From NCBI GenBank assembly GCA_042408445.1, contig JBHORC010000039.1, positions 1 to 64,000 of the forward strand: a DNA stretch of 64,000 bases, given 5' to 3'. A program made the translations under genes and the position numbers. The notes under the pieces are model-generated. The model worked only from the letters and a program-made list of their open reading frames with translations. It was not told the DNA's origin and did not search any database. This document shows positions 1 through 8,674 of this stretch, in pieces; position 1 is the first letter of the stretch; every line of letters begins with the position of its first letter. The stretch comes from CF-46 sp042408445. GTDB lineage: Bacteria > Chloroflexota > Limnocylindria > Limnocylindrales > CSP1-4.

Positions 1-2834
1 CCGCCGCCCGCCGACGTCGCGCCCCCGGTCGTGGCCGCGGCGCCTCCGCCGGCGACGCTCGCCGACCCCGAGGCCGAGGTGCTCGACCCGGAGAGCAGCG
101 CCGCCCCCGCGGCAAGGCTCGCGGACATCGCCGTCGGTGGCGGCGGTGCCTGGCGCGTGATCGTCAGGCGGAAGATCGTCGTCGCGACCTGGTGCCGGAT
201 GAGGTCGCGCAGCTCGCCGTACAGCTCGAACGCCTCGCGCCGGAACTCGTTCAGCGGGTCCTGCTGGGCGTAGCCGCGGAGGCCGATGCCGCGCCGCATG
301 TCGTCGATCTCCGTGAGGTGCTCGACCCAGAGCGAGTCGATCGTGCGGAGCAGGACCATCCGCTCGACGAGCGCCCACTCGGCCTCGCCGGCCTCCGCGC
401 CCCGACCGTCGGCGATCGCGACCTTCCGGCACTCCTCCTCGCGCTCGTCCAGCCGGGCGTCCGCGAGCTCGAGCAGATGGGCGAGGATCTCGTCCCGGCT
501 GCCGAGCTCCCACAGGCCGTCCTCGGACGTGTCGTCGCTGTCGAGGCCCATCGCCTTCAGCGCGGCGGCGAGCGCCTCCATGCCCCAGTCGTCGGGCACC
601 TCCGCGCTCAGGTGCTGGTCGACGAGCGCCCGGATCTCGTCCTCGACGAAGGACCGGACGGTCTCGGTGAGGTCCTCGTTCCGGAGCACCTTGTCGCGCT
701 CGGCGTAGATCGTCTCGCGCTGGCGGTTGATGACGTCGTCGAACTCGACGACGCGCTTCCGCATGTCGAAGTTGAAGCCCTCCACGCGGCTCTGGGCGCT
801 CTCGATCGTCTTGCTGACGAGGCGGCTCTCGATCGCCACGTCGTCCTCGAGACCCATCCGCTCCATGAGGCCCGCGACCCGGTCCGAGGCGAACCGCTTC
901 ATCAGGTCGTCCTCGAGGGACAGGTAGAAGCGGGAGGAGCCCGGGTCGCCCTGGCGGCCGGCCCGGCCGCGGAGCTGGTTGTCGATCCGGCGGCTGTCGT
1001 GCCGCTCCGTGCCGATGATGTGGAGCCCGCCGACGGCGACGACGCGCTCGTGCTCCTCGTCGGTGACCTGCTTCGCGTCGGCGAGCGCCGCGTCGTACGT
1101 CGCCTTGTCGACCTCGGCCGGGTTCAGGCCCTGCTTGTGGAGCATCTCCGAGGCGAGGCCGGCCGGGTTGCCGCCGAGCAGGATGTCCGTGCCGCGGCCG
1201 GCCATGTTCGTCGCGATCGTGATCGCGCCCGTCCGTCCGGCCTGGGCGACGATCCCCGATTCCTTCTCGTGGAACTTCGCGTTCAGCGTCTCGTGCTTGA
1301 CGCCGCGGCGCTTGAGCATCGTCGAGAGGATCTCGGACTTCTCGACGCTGACCGTGCCGACGAGGACCGGCCGGCCTGCTTCATGCATCTCGACGATCTC
1401 GTCGATCAGCGCGTTGAACTTGCCGAGCTCGTTGCGGAAGACGAGGTCCGCCTCGTCCTCGCGGATCATCGGCCGGTGGGTCGGGATCGCGACGACCTCG
1501 AGCTCGTAGATCTTGTGGAACTCCTCGGCCTCGGTCATCGCGGTGCCGGTCATGCCGGCGAGCTTGTCGTAGAGGCGGAAGTAGTTCTGGAAGGTGATCG
1601 TCGCCAGCGTCACGGACTCGCGCTGGACCTTGACGCCCTCCTTGGCCTCGATCGCCTGGTGGAGACCCTCGGACCAGCGCCGGCCCGGCATCTGCCGGCC
1701 GGTGAACTCGTCGACGATGATGATCTCGCCGTCCTTGACGATGTAGTCGCGATCGCGCTTGTACAGCGCGTGGGCGCGGAGCGCCTGTTCGAAGTGACGG
1801 GCGAGCCTCGGGTCGGCGTCGTAGAGGTTCTCGATCCCGAGGAGCTTCTCGATCTTGTCGATGCCCTCCTCGGTCGGCGAGACGGCGCGGTCCTTCAGGT
1901 CGACGAAGAAGTCGCCGCCCTCCTCCTCGCCCTCCGGACGGCCCTCGAGCCGCGGGACGAGCCGGGCGAACGTGAAGTAGAGGTCCGCGGATTCCTCGGC
2001 CTGGCCGCTGATGATCAGCGGCGTCCGCGCCTCGTCGATGAGGATGTTGTCGACCTCGTCGACGATCGCGTAGGCCCGCTCCCGCTGGACCCGCTCGGCG
2101 AGGTCCGTGACCATGTTGTCGCGGAGGTAGTCGAAGCCGAACTCGTTGTTCGTGCCGTAGGTGATGTCGGCCGCGTAGGCCTCCTTCCGCGTCACCGGTC
2201 GGAGGTTCATCAGCCGCTCGTCCGTCGTCGGGTGGCCCGGCTCGAAGACGAAGGACGCGTCGTGGGTGATCATCCCGACGCTGATCCCGAGGAAGTGGAA
2301 GACCGGTCCCATCCACTGCGGGTCGCGGCGGGCCAGGTAGTCGTTGACCGTGACGACGTGGACGCCGCGGCCGGTCAGCGAGTTGAGCGCCGCCGCGAGG
2401 GTGGGGACGAAGGTCTTGCCCTCGCCCGTCTTCATCTCGGCGATCTTCCCCTGATGGAGGACGACGCCGCCGATGAGCTGGACATCGAAGTGGCGCATGC
2501 CGAGGGTCCGGCGCATCGCCTCGCGGGCCATCGCGAAGACGTCCGGCAGGACCTCGTCGAGGGCCGCCTGGACCTCCGCCTGCTCGCGCTTGTGGCGGGC
2601 CTTGGCGAGCTCCCGGCGCCGCTCGAGCTCCGGGTGGGTGAGCTCCTCCTCGGTCGGCTCGCCGGGCTGGGCGACCTCGTGGATCTCCTCGCGGATGTCC
2701 GCGAACCGTTGACGGATCTCGTCGTCGCTCAGGGCCGCGATCTCGGCCTCGAGCTCGTTGGCTTCTTCGATCAGGGGTTCGATTCGCCGGATCTCTCGAT
2801 CGTTCGAGTCGACGAAGCGGGAAAGGAAACGCAT
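1..2834 (-). CDS. secA: SecA preprotein translocase ATPase (partial, 3' end outside window)
   Basis: SecA is the motor ATPase that pushes unfolded preproteins through the SecYEG channel at the cytoplasmic membrane. Reading leftward from ATG at 2834 the frame is open to the window edge, giving at least 944 residues. The Walker A motif TGEGKT lies at residues 136-141, about 30 residues later than in E. coli SecA, so there is extra sequence near the N-terminus. The family signature AGRQGDPGSSRFYLSLEDD lies near residues 620-640. The last visible 40-50 residues are a Pro/Ala/Ser/Gly-rich linker; whether a zinc-binding C-terminus follows cannot be seen. Identification is secure; the C-terminus is unknown. 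Confidence 0.97.
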   Translation of the reverse strand, partial: MRFLSRFVDSNDREIRRIEPLIEEANELEAEIAALSDDEIRQRFADIREEIHEVAQPGEPTEEELTHPELERRRELAKARHKREQAEVQAALDEVLPDVFAMAREAMRRTLGMRHFDVQLIGGVVLHQGKIAEMKTGEGKTFVPTLAAALNSLTGRGVHVVTVNDYLARRDPQWMGPVFHFLGISVGMITHDASFVFEPGHPTTDERLMNLRPVTRKEAYAADITYGTNNEFGFDYLRDNMVTDLAERVQRERAYAIVDEVDNILIDEARTPLIISGQAEESADLYFTFARLVPRLEGRPEGEEEGGDFFVDLKDRAVSPTEEGIDKIEKLLGIENLYDADPRLARHFEQALRAHALYKRDRDYIVKDGEIIIVDEFTGRQMPGRRWSEGLHQAIEAKEGVKVQRESVTLATITFQNYFRLYDKLAGMTGTAMTEAEEFHKIYELEVVAIPTHRPMIREDEADLVFRNELGKFNALIDEIVEMHEAGRPVLVGTVSVEKSEILSTMLKRRGVKHETLNAKFHEKESGIVAQAGRTGAITIATNMAGRGTDILLGGNPAGLASEMLHKQGLNPAEVDKATYDAALADAKQVTDEEHERVVAVGGLHIIGTERHDSRRIDNQLRGRAGRQGDPGSSRFYLSLEDDLMKRFASDRVAGLMERMGLEDDVAIESRLVSKTIESAQSRVEGFNFDMRKRVVEFDDVINRQRETIYAERDKVLRNEDLTETVRSFVEDEIRALVDQHLSAEVPDDWGMEALAAALKAMGLDSDDTSEDGLWELGSRDEILAHLLELADARLDEREEECRKVAIADGRGAEAGEAEWALVERMVLLRTIDSLWVEHLTEIDDMRRGIGLRGYAQQDPLNEFRREAFELYGELRDLIRHQVATTIFRLTITRQAPPPPTAMSASLAAGAALLSGSSTSASGSASVAGGGAAATTGGATSAGG

Positions 2835-2843
2835 GGCGGCCGA

Positions 2844-2849
2844 AGTATA
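2844..2849 (-). promoter_or_regulatory. candidate -10 box for secA, near-leaderless
   Basis: On the minus strand TATACT lies 9 nt before the secA ATG. A transcript starting 6-7 nt downstream would have almost no 5' UTR, and no Shine-Dalgarno sequence is present. No TTGACA-like -35 is visible; the upstream space is occupied by a 20-bp direct repeat. Confidence 0.45.
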
Positions 2850-2863
2850 CGTGGGGGCCTTCT

Positions 2864-2920
2864 GAAGCCCGGCGGGAGGGGTTCGGGGGTCCGGCCGTCC
2901 GAAGCCCGGCGGGAGGGGTT
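2864..2920. repeat. 20-bp perfect direct repeat upstream of secA
   Basis: Two identical 20-bp copies occupy 2864-2883 and 2901-2920, 37 bp apart start to start. Both begin GAAGCCCGGC on the plus strand. They lie just upstream of the secA -10 candidate, where an activator or repressor could bind. The function is unknown. Confidence 0.6.
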
Positions 2921-3608
2921 GGGGCGATGAGCCGCCATCCCCGTTCTGCGGCGCGGGCGTCCTCGGCTCGCCGCGCCGAGCCACCACGATCCGCCTCCCG
3001 GTTCGGGCGGCGCCGCGGCGGCCGGTTCGGCGGTTCGGCCGTCCGGCGCAGCGCAGGGCGCGGACGCGTGGCGGCGCGCCGGGCGACGGCCCGGTCCGGC
3101 GACGGCCCGGTCTGGCGGGCCGCACCTGATCAGACAGTCATCCCCGGACTGTTGGCGGCGATCGGCCGCCGGGCTCCTGGCGTCTCGGGGAGCGCCGAGC
3201 CGTCCCCCGGCCGTGTCGACCCGCGCCCTGAGCGTGGATCGTCGCCACCAGGGCCGATCCGAGAGCCGGGTCCGTCCCGCTCGGTCCGATCCTCGCAGTC
3301 GAGTCGCTCCAGCAGTCCACCGGTGACTGCCTGCGGAAGTCCGCCAGCTCTCGGCGCCCACATCCCTGCCAGACGAACACGCGAGGAACGTTCGGCGTGC
3401 TCCGCACACGGGCCTTGTCGGTCGAGGCGCAGAACCGAGCACGATCGGCGACCATTCCCGGCCAAGCGCTCACGAGCTGATCCGTAAGGCGAGGCCGGGG
3501 CCGGGGATCGTGACCTTGCGTTCCGGGGATGTGCGTCTGACCGGATCGGCCGGGCGGCGTGCGACACGCAGGACGCGGCCGCGCCGGCCCCCGCCCTCGC
3601 CCAGGACC

Positions 3609-4424
3609 TCAGCTCTTCGCGAGGTTGATCAGGAACTCGAGCGTGCCGTTGTCCTGGACCGACACGAACCCGCCGATGTTCGGCGCGTTGATCTGGTAGT
3701 CGGAGAACGGGAAGGCGTAGGAGCCGGCGACCTGGATCACGCTCCCGTTGACCTGCGCCTTGGCAGGAATGTCGATCGTCTTCGTCACGCCATGGAGCGT
3801 CAGGTCGCCGTGGAGCGTCAGGTCGACAGCGCCGCCGGTCGCCGCGGTCGCCGGGATCGCGACGGGCTGCGTCAGCTTGAAGGTCGCGGTCGGAAACGAG
3901 CTCGTCTCGATGCCGTCGGAGCGCAGCCGGTTGTCGCGCATCTGCTTGTCGCTCGCGAGCGACGTCATGTCGACCGAGAACTCGCCCGCGGTCACGCTGA
4001 AGGCGCTGCCGCTACCGACGATCGTGACCGTTCCGGTGATCCCGTTCGTGCGACCGACCGCGTCGCTGTCGGCCGAGAGGCTGGCGAGTCGTTCCCGCAC
4101 CCGGTAGCCGACCACGGAATCCGGACCGATCGTCCACGTCCCGGGGATGCTGGCGGCGTCGATGGCCGGCCCGGATGGCGGGGCGAGCGTCGCGCCACCC
4201 CCGCCGGCGGCCGCCACGGCGCTTCCACCGGTCCCGGCCGACGCTCCGCCCGCGACCCCGGAAGCGCCCGCGCCATTCGACGGCAGGGCGAGCGGCGCCA
4301 CGTCGTCACCCTTGAGGAACACCACCCAGGCGACGGCTCCACCGCCGATCGCGAGCAGGAGGACGGCGACGACGGCGAGGAGGGCGGTTCGGGATCTCAT
4401 CGGGCGAGGGTTCGCGTTGGCCAT
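3609..4424 (-). CDS. YceI-family lipid-binding protein, membrane-anchored
   Basis: A 271-residue protein. An N-terminal membrane segment or signal anchor (about residues 12-35) is followed by a Gly/Ala-rich linker and a C-terminal YceI-like lipocalin fold (about residues 95-270). The domain opens with the typical GTWTIGPDSVVGYRVRE and later has FPTATFKL and LTLHGVTK. Family members are exported and bind isoprenoid or other amphiphilic ligands in the cell envelope; the ligand here is unknown. Start ATG 4424 gives MANANPRP; a second ATG at 4400 lies just before the hydrophobic segment, and neither has a good ribosome binding site. It stands alone, 88 nt from the small membrane gene. Confidence 0.85.
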   Translation of the reverse strand: MANANPRPMRSRTALLAVVAVLLLAIGGGAVAWVVFLKGDDVAPLALPSNGAGASGVAGGASAGTGGSAVAAAGGGGATLAPPSGPAIDAASIPGTWTIGPDSVVGYRVRERLASLSADSDAVGRTNGITGTVTIVGSGSAFSVTAGEFSVDMTSLASDKQMRDNRLRSDGIETSSFPTATFKLTQPVAIPATAATGGAVDLTLHGDLTLHGVTKTIDIPAKAQVNGSVIQVAGSYAFPFSDYQINAPNIGGFVSVQDNGTLEFLINLAKS

Positions 4425-4512
4425 TCGAGGTTTCTGAGAGCGCCCGCCGGTCACGAGTGGCGCGCCGCGCGCTCGGGCCGCGCGCCGCTTCCCCCGGGTG
4501 GAGCAACCGTCC

Positions 4513-4830
4513 TCAGATTCCGGCGGACGGCACCACCGAGGGGATCGGCGACGCACCCGGAGCGACCGGCACGACCGGCAGGTGCCAGAACCCCGACCCA
4601 TAGCCGACGACCAGCAGGACGAACGTGAGCGCCGCGAGCCCGACCCAGAACGCGACCGCGAGCCACGTCGGGGTCGGGTTCATCTCCGGGTTCTTGAGCT
4701 CGGGCATGCGGCCGTCGCGACGGTTCATCCCCCAGCGGCTGGACTGCAGCTGGCGGCGCCAGTTCGGCTCGCGGACGCTCCGCGGCTCGATGCCGCCCTT
4801 GCCATCCGGGCGGTGGAGCTGAAGGCTCAT
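4513..4830 (-). CDS. small single-pass membrane protein, unknown function
   Basis: A 105-residue protein with a basic, hydrophilic N-terminal half, one strong transmembrane segment (about residues 56-78) and a short Pro/Val-rich tail. I do not recognise a family; the Asn-Pro-then-Trp/helix pattern is vaguely like actinobacterial CrgA but there is only one helix. The ATG at 4830 overlaps the prs stop as ATGA and has an AGGGAG Shine-Dalgarno inside the end of prs, so it is probably translated with prs. Being real is well supported by ribosome site and coupling; its role is not known. Confidence 0.7.
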   Translation of the reverse strand: MSLQLHRPDGKGGIEPRSVREPNWRRQLQSSRWGMNRRDGRMPELKNPEMNPTPTWLAVAFWVGLAALTFVLLVVGYGSGFWHLPVVPVAPGASPIPSVVPSAGI

Positions 4831-6002
4831 CGATCTCCCTGTCGTGATCCGGTGAGGACGACTGGGTCGCCCTCCGTGTCGTCGTCCGTGGCGTCGCCGT
4901 CCGGCCGATCGTCGCCCTCGCCACGACCGCTTCGACCGCCCGGCCCCCCGGACCCGCCGCCGGCGTCTGCGTCGCCGTCGTGGCCCGGCTCGTGCCGGGT
5001 GTCCATCCGGCGCTGCTGGCCGTCCTCCCAGAGGAGCATCTCCTGGGTGAACGACACCTCGCTGCTGAACAGCGCACCGACGGACTCGCCGCGATGGATC
5101 CGCTTGATCGCCTCGCCGATGAGCGGCGCGACGGAGAGCGTCGTGATCTTCTTGAGCTGCTTGACGGCAGGGAGCGGCACGGAGTCGGTCAGGACGACCT
5201 CGAGGAGGCTCGAGTCCCGCAGCCGGTCCACCGCCGGGTCGCTCAGGACGCCGTGGGTCGCGCAGGCGTAGATCTCGGTCACGCCCTCGCGTTCGAGCGC
5301 GCGGACGATCTCGGTGAGCGTTCCGCCGGTGTCGATCTCGTCGTCGACGATGATCGCCCGCTTGCCCCGCACCTCGCCGATGACGTTCATCAGCTCCGCC
5401 CGATCGAGGTTCCCGATCCGCCGCTTCTCGATGATGGCGAGCGGAGCATCCAGCAGCTCCGCGAACGTCCGGGCCCGCTTGGCGAACCCGAGGTCCGTCA
5501 CGACGACGACGTCCGTGAGGTGCTTGTGGATGAAGTAGTTCGAGAGGAGATGGACGGCCGTCAGCTCGTCGACCGGGATGTTGAAGAAGCCCTGGATCTG
5601 GCCCTGATGGAGGTCCATCGTCAGGACGCGATCCGCGCCGGCGACCGTGATCATGTCGGCGATCAGCCGGGCCGTGATCGGGACGCGCGGCTGGTCCTTC
5701 TTGTCCGACCGGCCGTAGGCGTAGAACGGGATGACAGCCGTGATCCGACCGGCGCTCGCCCGCTTGAAGGCGTCGATCATGATCAGGAGCTCCATGATCG
5801 ACTGGTTGACGGGGTGCGACGTCGGCTGGACGAGGAAGATGTCCTTCTCGCGAACGTTGTCGAGAATCTTGACGAAGATGTTCTCGTTCGCGAACTGGAA
5901 GACCTCGGCCTTGCCGCACTCCGTTCCCAGCCAGCGGGCGATCTTCCGCGCGAGGTCCGGGTTGGCGTTGCCGTGGTAGATCTCGAACTGATCCGCGTAC
6001 AC
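4827..6002 (-). CDS. prs: Ribose-phosphate pyrophosphokinase, divergent, with C-terminal tail
   Basis: Makes PRPP from ribose 5-phosphate and ATP for nucleotide, His and Trp synthesis. GTG at 6002 is chosen as the start because GGGAGG lies 5 nt upstream; it avoids overlap with gyrA and gives 391 residues beginning YADQFEIYHGNANPDLA. Family marks are YGRSDKKDQPRVPITARL, DLHQGQIQGFFNIPVD and the PRPP loop IIVDDEIDTGGTL. Oddities: the usual YARQDRK is YGRSDKK, the usual SPDxGG segment reads TDLGFAKRAR, and after the normal ~315-residue core there is an acidic, Gly/Asp-rich tail of about 70 residues. It lies 31 nt downstream of gyrA. Confidence 0.9.
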   Translation of the reverse strand: MYADQFEIYHGNANPDLARKIARWLGTECGKAEVFQFANENIFVKILDNVREKDIFLVQPTSHPVNQSIMELLIMIDAFKRASAGRITAVIPFYAYGRSDKKDQPRVPITARLIADMITVAGADRVLTMDLHQGQIQGFFNIPVDELTAVHLLSNYFIHKHLTDVVVVTDLGFAKRARTFAELLDAPLAIIEKRRIGNLDRAELMNVIGEVRGKRAIIVDDEIDTGGTLTEIVRALEREGVTEIYACATHGVLSDPAVDRLRDSSLLEVVLTDSVPLPAVKQLKKITTLSVAPLIGEAIKRIHRGESVGALFSSEVSFTQEMLLWEDGQQRRMDTRHEPGHDGDADAGGGSGGPGGRSGRGEGDDRPDGDATDDDTEGDPVVLTGSRQGDR

Positions 6003-6033
6003 GGCGTCCTCCCGAAGAACCGTCGCGCCGTCG

Positions 6034-8595
6034 TCAGCCGTCACGACCCGGGGCCGGGCCGCTTCCGCCCGGCTCGGGGGCGTCATTGTCCTCGATGCCA
6101 TCGCGGTCTGCCAGCCCACTCCGGAATGCCGCGATCGCGACCACCCGATCGCCCTCCGCGAGCCGCATGACGATCACGCCGCGCGCGCCCGACGAGTAGC
6201 GGTTGATCGAGTTCGTCTCGGTCCGGATCACCTGGCCGCCGGCGCTGATGAGGAGCAGCTCCTCGTCGTCGTCGGTCACCTGCTGGACCGCCGCCACGAG
6301 ACCGGTCTTGCGCCCCTCGAGCGCGATGAGCCGGACGCCCTGGCCGCCGCGGTGCTTCCGGCGGAACTCCGTCAGCGCCACCCGCTTGCCGTAGCCGGTC
6401 TCGGTCAGGACGAGGAGGTCCGCCTCGGGCTCGACGACCGTCATCGCGACGACGTTGTCGCCCTCCCGCTTCAGAAGCCGGATTCCGATCACGCCGGCCG
6501 CGTCGCGACCCATCGGCCGGACCTCATCCTCGGCGAACCGGGCGAGCATCCCCTCGGCCGTCGCGATGATCACGTCGTCCTCGCCGCTCGAGACATCGAC
6601 CCAGGCAAGCTCGTCGTTGTCGTTGATCGTGATCGCCCGGATCCCGGTCGAGCGGACCCGCTCGAACTGCTCGAGCGGCGTCTTCTTGATCATCCCCTTG
6701 CGGGTCGCCATCACGAGGTAATGGCCCGGCTCGAAGTTCGGCAGGACGATCGTCGCCATCGGGACCTCGCCGGCCTCCACCTGGACGCCCGGCAGGTTGA
6801 TGATCGGGATGCCCTTGGCCTGGCGGCTCGCGTCGACGATCGAGTGGACCTTCGCGCTGAAGACGCGGCCGCGGTTCGTGAAGAACAGCGCCCAGTCGTG
6901 GGTGTTCGCGACGATCAGGTGCTCGACCGCGTCCTCCTCACGGGTGACGTGGCCGATGATCCCCTTGCCGCCGCGGTGCTGGCGACGGTAGGTCGCGACC
7001 GGCTGGCGCTTGATGTAGCCGCGGCCGCTGATCGTGATGACGACGTCCTCGTCGGCGATCAGGTCCTCGTCCGTCATCTCCCGGCTGGAGTCGTCCGCGA
7101 CCCGCGTCCGCCGCTCGCCGGCGTGCTTCTTCTTCAGCTCGGTCAGCTCGTCCTTGATGATCCCGAGGACGCGCGACGGGTTGGCGAGGATGTCCTCGAG
7201 CTCGGCGATGAGCTGGATGACGTTGAGGTACTCGTCCTCGATCTTCTTCCGCTCCAGGGCGGCGAGGCGCGCGAGACGCATGTCGAGGATCGCGTTCGCC
7301 TGGAGCTCGGACAGGTCGAACCGGCTCATCAGGTTCGTGCGGGCCTGATCGACGTCGGTCGACTCGCGGATCGTCCGGATCACCGCGTCGAGATTGTCGA
7401 GGGCGATCTTCAGGCCCTCGAGGATGTGGGCCCGGGCGCGCGCCTTGCCGAGGTCGAACTCCGTGCGCCGGCGGACGATCTCGCGGCGGTGGTCGACGTA
7501 GTGCTGCAGGACGCTCTTGAGCGGCAGCGTCTGCGGCTGGCCGTCGACGAGGGCGAGCATGTTCATGTTGAACGCGAGCTGCATCGGGGTGTGCTTGAAG
7601 AGGTTGTTCAGCACCTTGTGCGGGTTCGCGTCGCGCTTGATCTCGATGTAGATCCGCATCCCGTCGCGATCCGACTCGTCGCGCAGGTCGTTGATCCCCT
7701 CGATCCGCTTGTCCTTGACGAGCTCGGCGATCTTCTCGAGCAGCGCCGCCTTGTTCACCTGGTACGGCAGCTCCGTGACGATGATCGCCATCCGGTCGCC
7801 GTGGGACTCCTCGAACGCGACCTGGGCCCGCATCACGACGCGGCCGCGGCCGTGGGCGTACATCTGGCGGATCGCGTCGACCGTCTCCCACTCGCCGGTG
7901 ACGTTCCGCTGCTGCTCGTAGCGGTAGATCGTCCCGCCCGTCGGGAAATCCGGGCCGATGATGAAGTTGCAGAGCTCGTCGGCGGTGATCTCGGGGTTGT
8001 CGATGATCGCGATCGTCGCGTCGCAGACCTCGCCGAGGTGGTGCGGCGGGATGTTCGTCGCCATGCCGACCGCGATGCCGCTGCTGCCATTGACGAGGAG
8101 GTTCGGGAGCTTCGCGGGCAGGACCGACGGCTGCTTCTGCGTGCCGTCGTAGTTGTCCTCGAAGTCGACGGTCTCCTTGTCGATGTCGTCGAGCATCTCC
8201 GCGGAGATCGCGGTGAGGCGCGCCTCCGTGTACCGCATCGCGGCGGCCGAGTCGCCATCCACCGAGCCGAAGTTGCCCTGCCCGTCGACGAGCGGGTAGC
8301 GCATCGAGAAGTCCTGGGCGAGCCGGACGAGGGCGTCGTAGAGCGCGACGTCGCCGTGCGGGTGGTACTTGCCCATCACCTCGCCGACGATCGCGGCGCA
8401 CTTCCGGTAGGAGCTCGTCGCGCTGAGCCCCATCTCCCCCATCGTGTAGAGGATCCGGCGGTGGACCGGCTTCAGGCCGTCGCGGACGTCAGGCAGCGCC
8501 CGCGACACGATGACGCTCATCGCGTAGTCGAGGTAGCTGACCCGCATCTCTTCTTCGATGTGGATCGCGCGGATGTCGCCTACGTCGTCGGTCAC
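6034..8595 (-). CDS. gyrA: DNA gyrase subunit A
   Basis: Breakage-reunion subunit of the type II topoisomerase that introduces negative supercoils using GyrB ATPase activity. It has 853 residues, near the usual length. The catalytic Tyr is Y122 in AAMRYTEARL, and the C-terminal DNA-wrapping domain has GyrA-box-like QHRGGKG. Numbering matches E. coli: the quinolone region reads HPHGDVALYD, so position 83 is Val instead of Ser while Asp87 is kept. The start is GTG 8595 with AGGAG about 10 nt upstream. It sits after the alkD-like gene and before prs in the same direction, 30 kb or more from any other topoisomerase. Confidence 0.98.
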   Translation of the reverse strand: MTDDVGDIRAIHIEEEMRVSYLDYAMSVIVSRALPDVRDGLKPVHRRILYTMGEMGLSATSSYRKCAAIVGEVMGKYHPHGDVALYDALVRLAQDFSMRYPLVDGQGNFGSVDGDSAAAMRYTEARLTAISAEMLDDIDKETVDFEDNYDGTQKQPSVLPAKLPNLLVNGSSGIAVGMATNIPPHHLGEVCDATIAIIDNPEITADELCNFIIGPDFPTGGTIYRYEQQRNVTGEWETVDAIRQMYAHGRGRVVMRAQVAFEESHGDRMAIIVTELPYQVNKAALLEKIAELVKDKRIEGINDLRDESDRDGMRIYIEIKRDANPHKVLNNLFKHTPMQLAFNMNMLALVDGQPQTLPLKSVLQHYVDHRREIVRRRTEFDLGKARARAHILEGLKIALDNLDAVIRTIRESTDVDQARTNLMSRFDLSELQANAILDMRLARLAALERKKIEDEYLNVIQLIAELEDILANPSRVLGIIKDELTELKKKHAGERRTRVADDSSREMTDEDLIADEDVVITISGRGYIKRQPVATYRRQHRGGKGIIGHVTREEDAVEHLIVANTHDWALFFTNRGRVFSAKVHSIVDASRQAKGIPIINLPGVQVEAGEVPMATIVLPNFEPGHYLVMATRKGMIKKTPLEQFERVRSTGIRAITINDNDELAWVDVSSGEDDVIIATAEGMLARFAEDEVRPMGRDAAGVIGIRLLKREGDNVVAMTVVEPEADLLVLTETGYGKRVALTEFRRKHRGGQGVRLIALEGRKTGLVAAVQQVTDDDEELLLISAGGQVIRTETNSINRYSSGARGVIVMRLAEGDRVVAIAAFRSGLADRDGIEDNDAPEPGGSGPAPGRDG

Positions 8596-8612
8596 TGGTC
8601 AGCGTCTCCTAA

Positions 8613-8622
8613 CGAACGTTCG
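8613..8622. promoter_or_regulatory. 10-bp palindrome upstream of gyrA
   Basis: CGAACGTTCG is a perfect palindrome 18 bp before the gyrA start, overlapping the spacer upstream of the Shine-Dalgarno. It lacks the 4-nt spacer of the Gram-positive LexA box, so it is not a standard SOS operator. It may be chance. Confidence 0.25.
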
Positions 8623-8674
8623 GTAGTCAGGGAGTGGGCGGCAGGGCGGGCATGTTGCTCGCCGTAATCGGCAG

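Larger units (their letters stand above)
2835..3608. other. long intergenic region between secA and the YceI-like gene
   Basis: About 770 bases without a recognisable gene. Open frames exist on both strands but encode Arg/Pro/Gly-rich sequence with no family resemblance, as expected of high-GC noncoding DNA. The left end holds the direct repeat and secA promoter candidate. I see no tRNA, clear terminator or conserved RNA. Confidence 0.5.

Noticed and set aside
192..2930. 912-codon open frame on the plus strand
   Set aside because: It is antisense to secA, rich in Leu/Val/Asp/Arg with no family features. High GC leaves the complementary frame open.
2927..3487. 186-codon plus frame and overlapping minus frames in the secA upstream gap
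   Set aside because: Arg/Ser/Pro-rich, no start signal, no recognisable domain; treated as noncoding.
8613..8622. LexA/SOS box before gyrA
   Set aside because: CGAACGTTCG lacks the 4-nt centre of the CGAAC-N4-GTTCG consensus; kept only as a low-confidence palindrome.
6352..8667. 771-codon open frame on the plus strand
   Set aside because: Exact antisense shadow of gyrA with the same biased composition.
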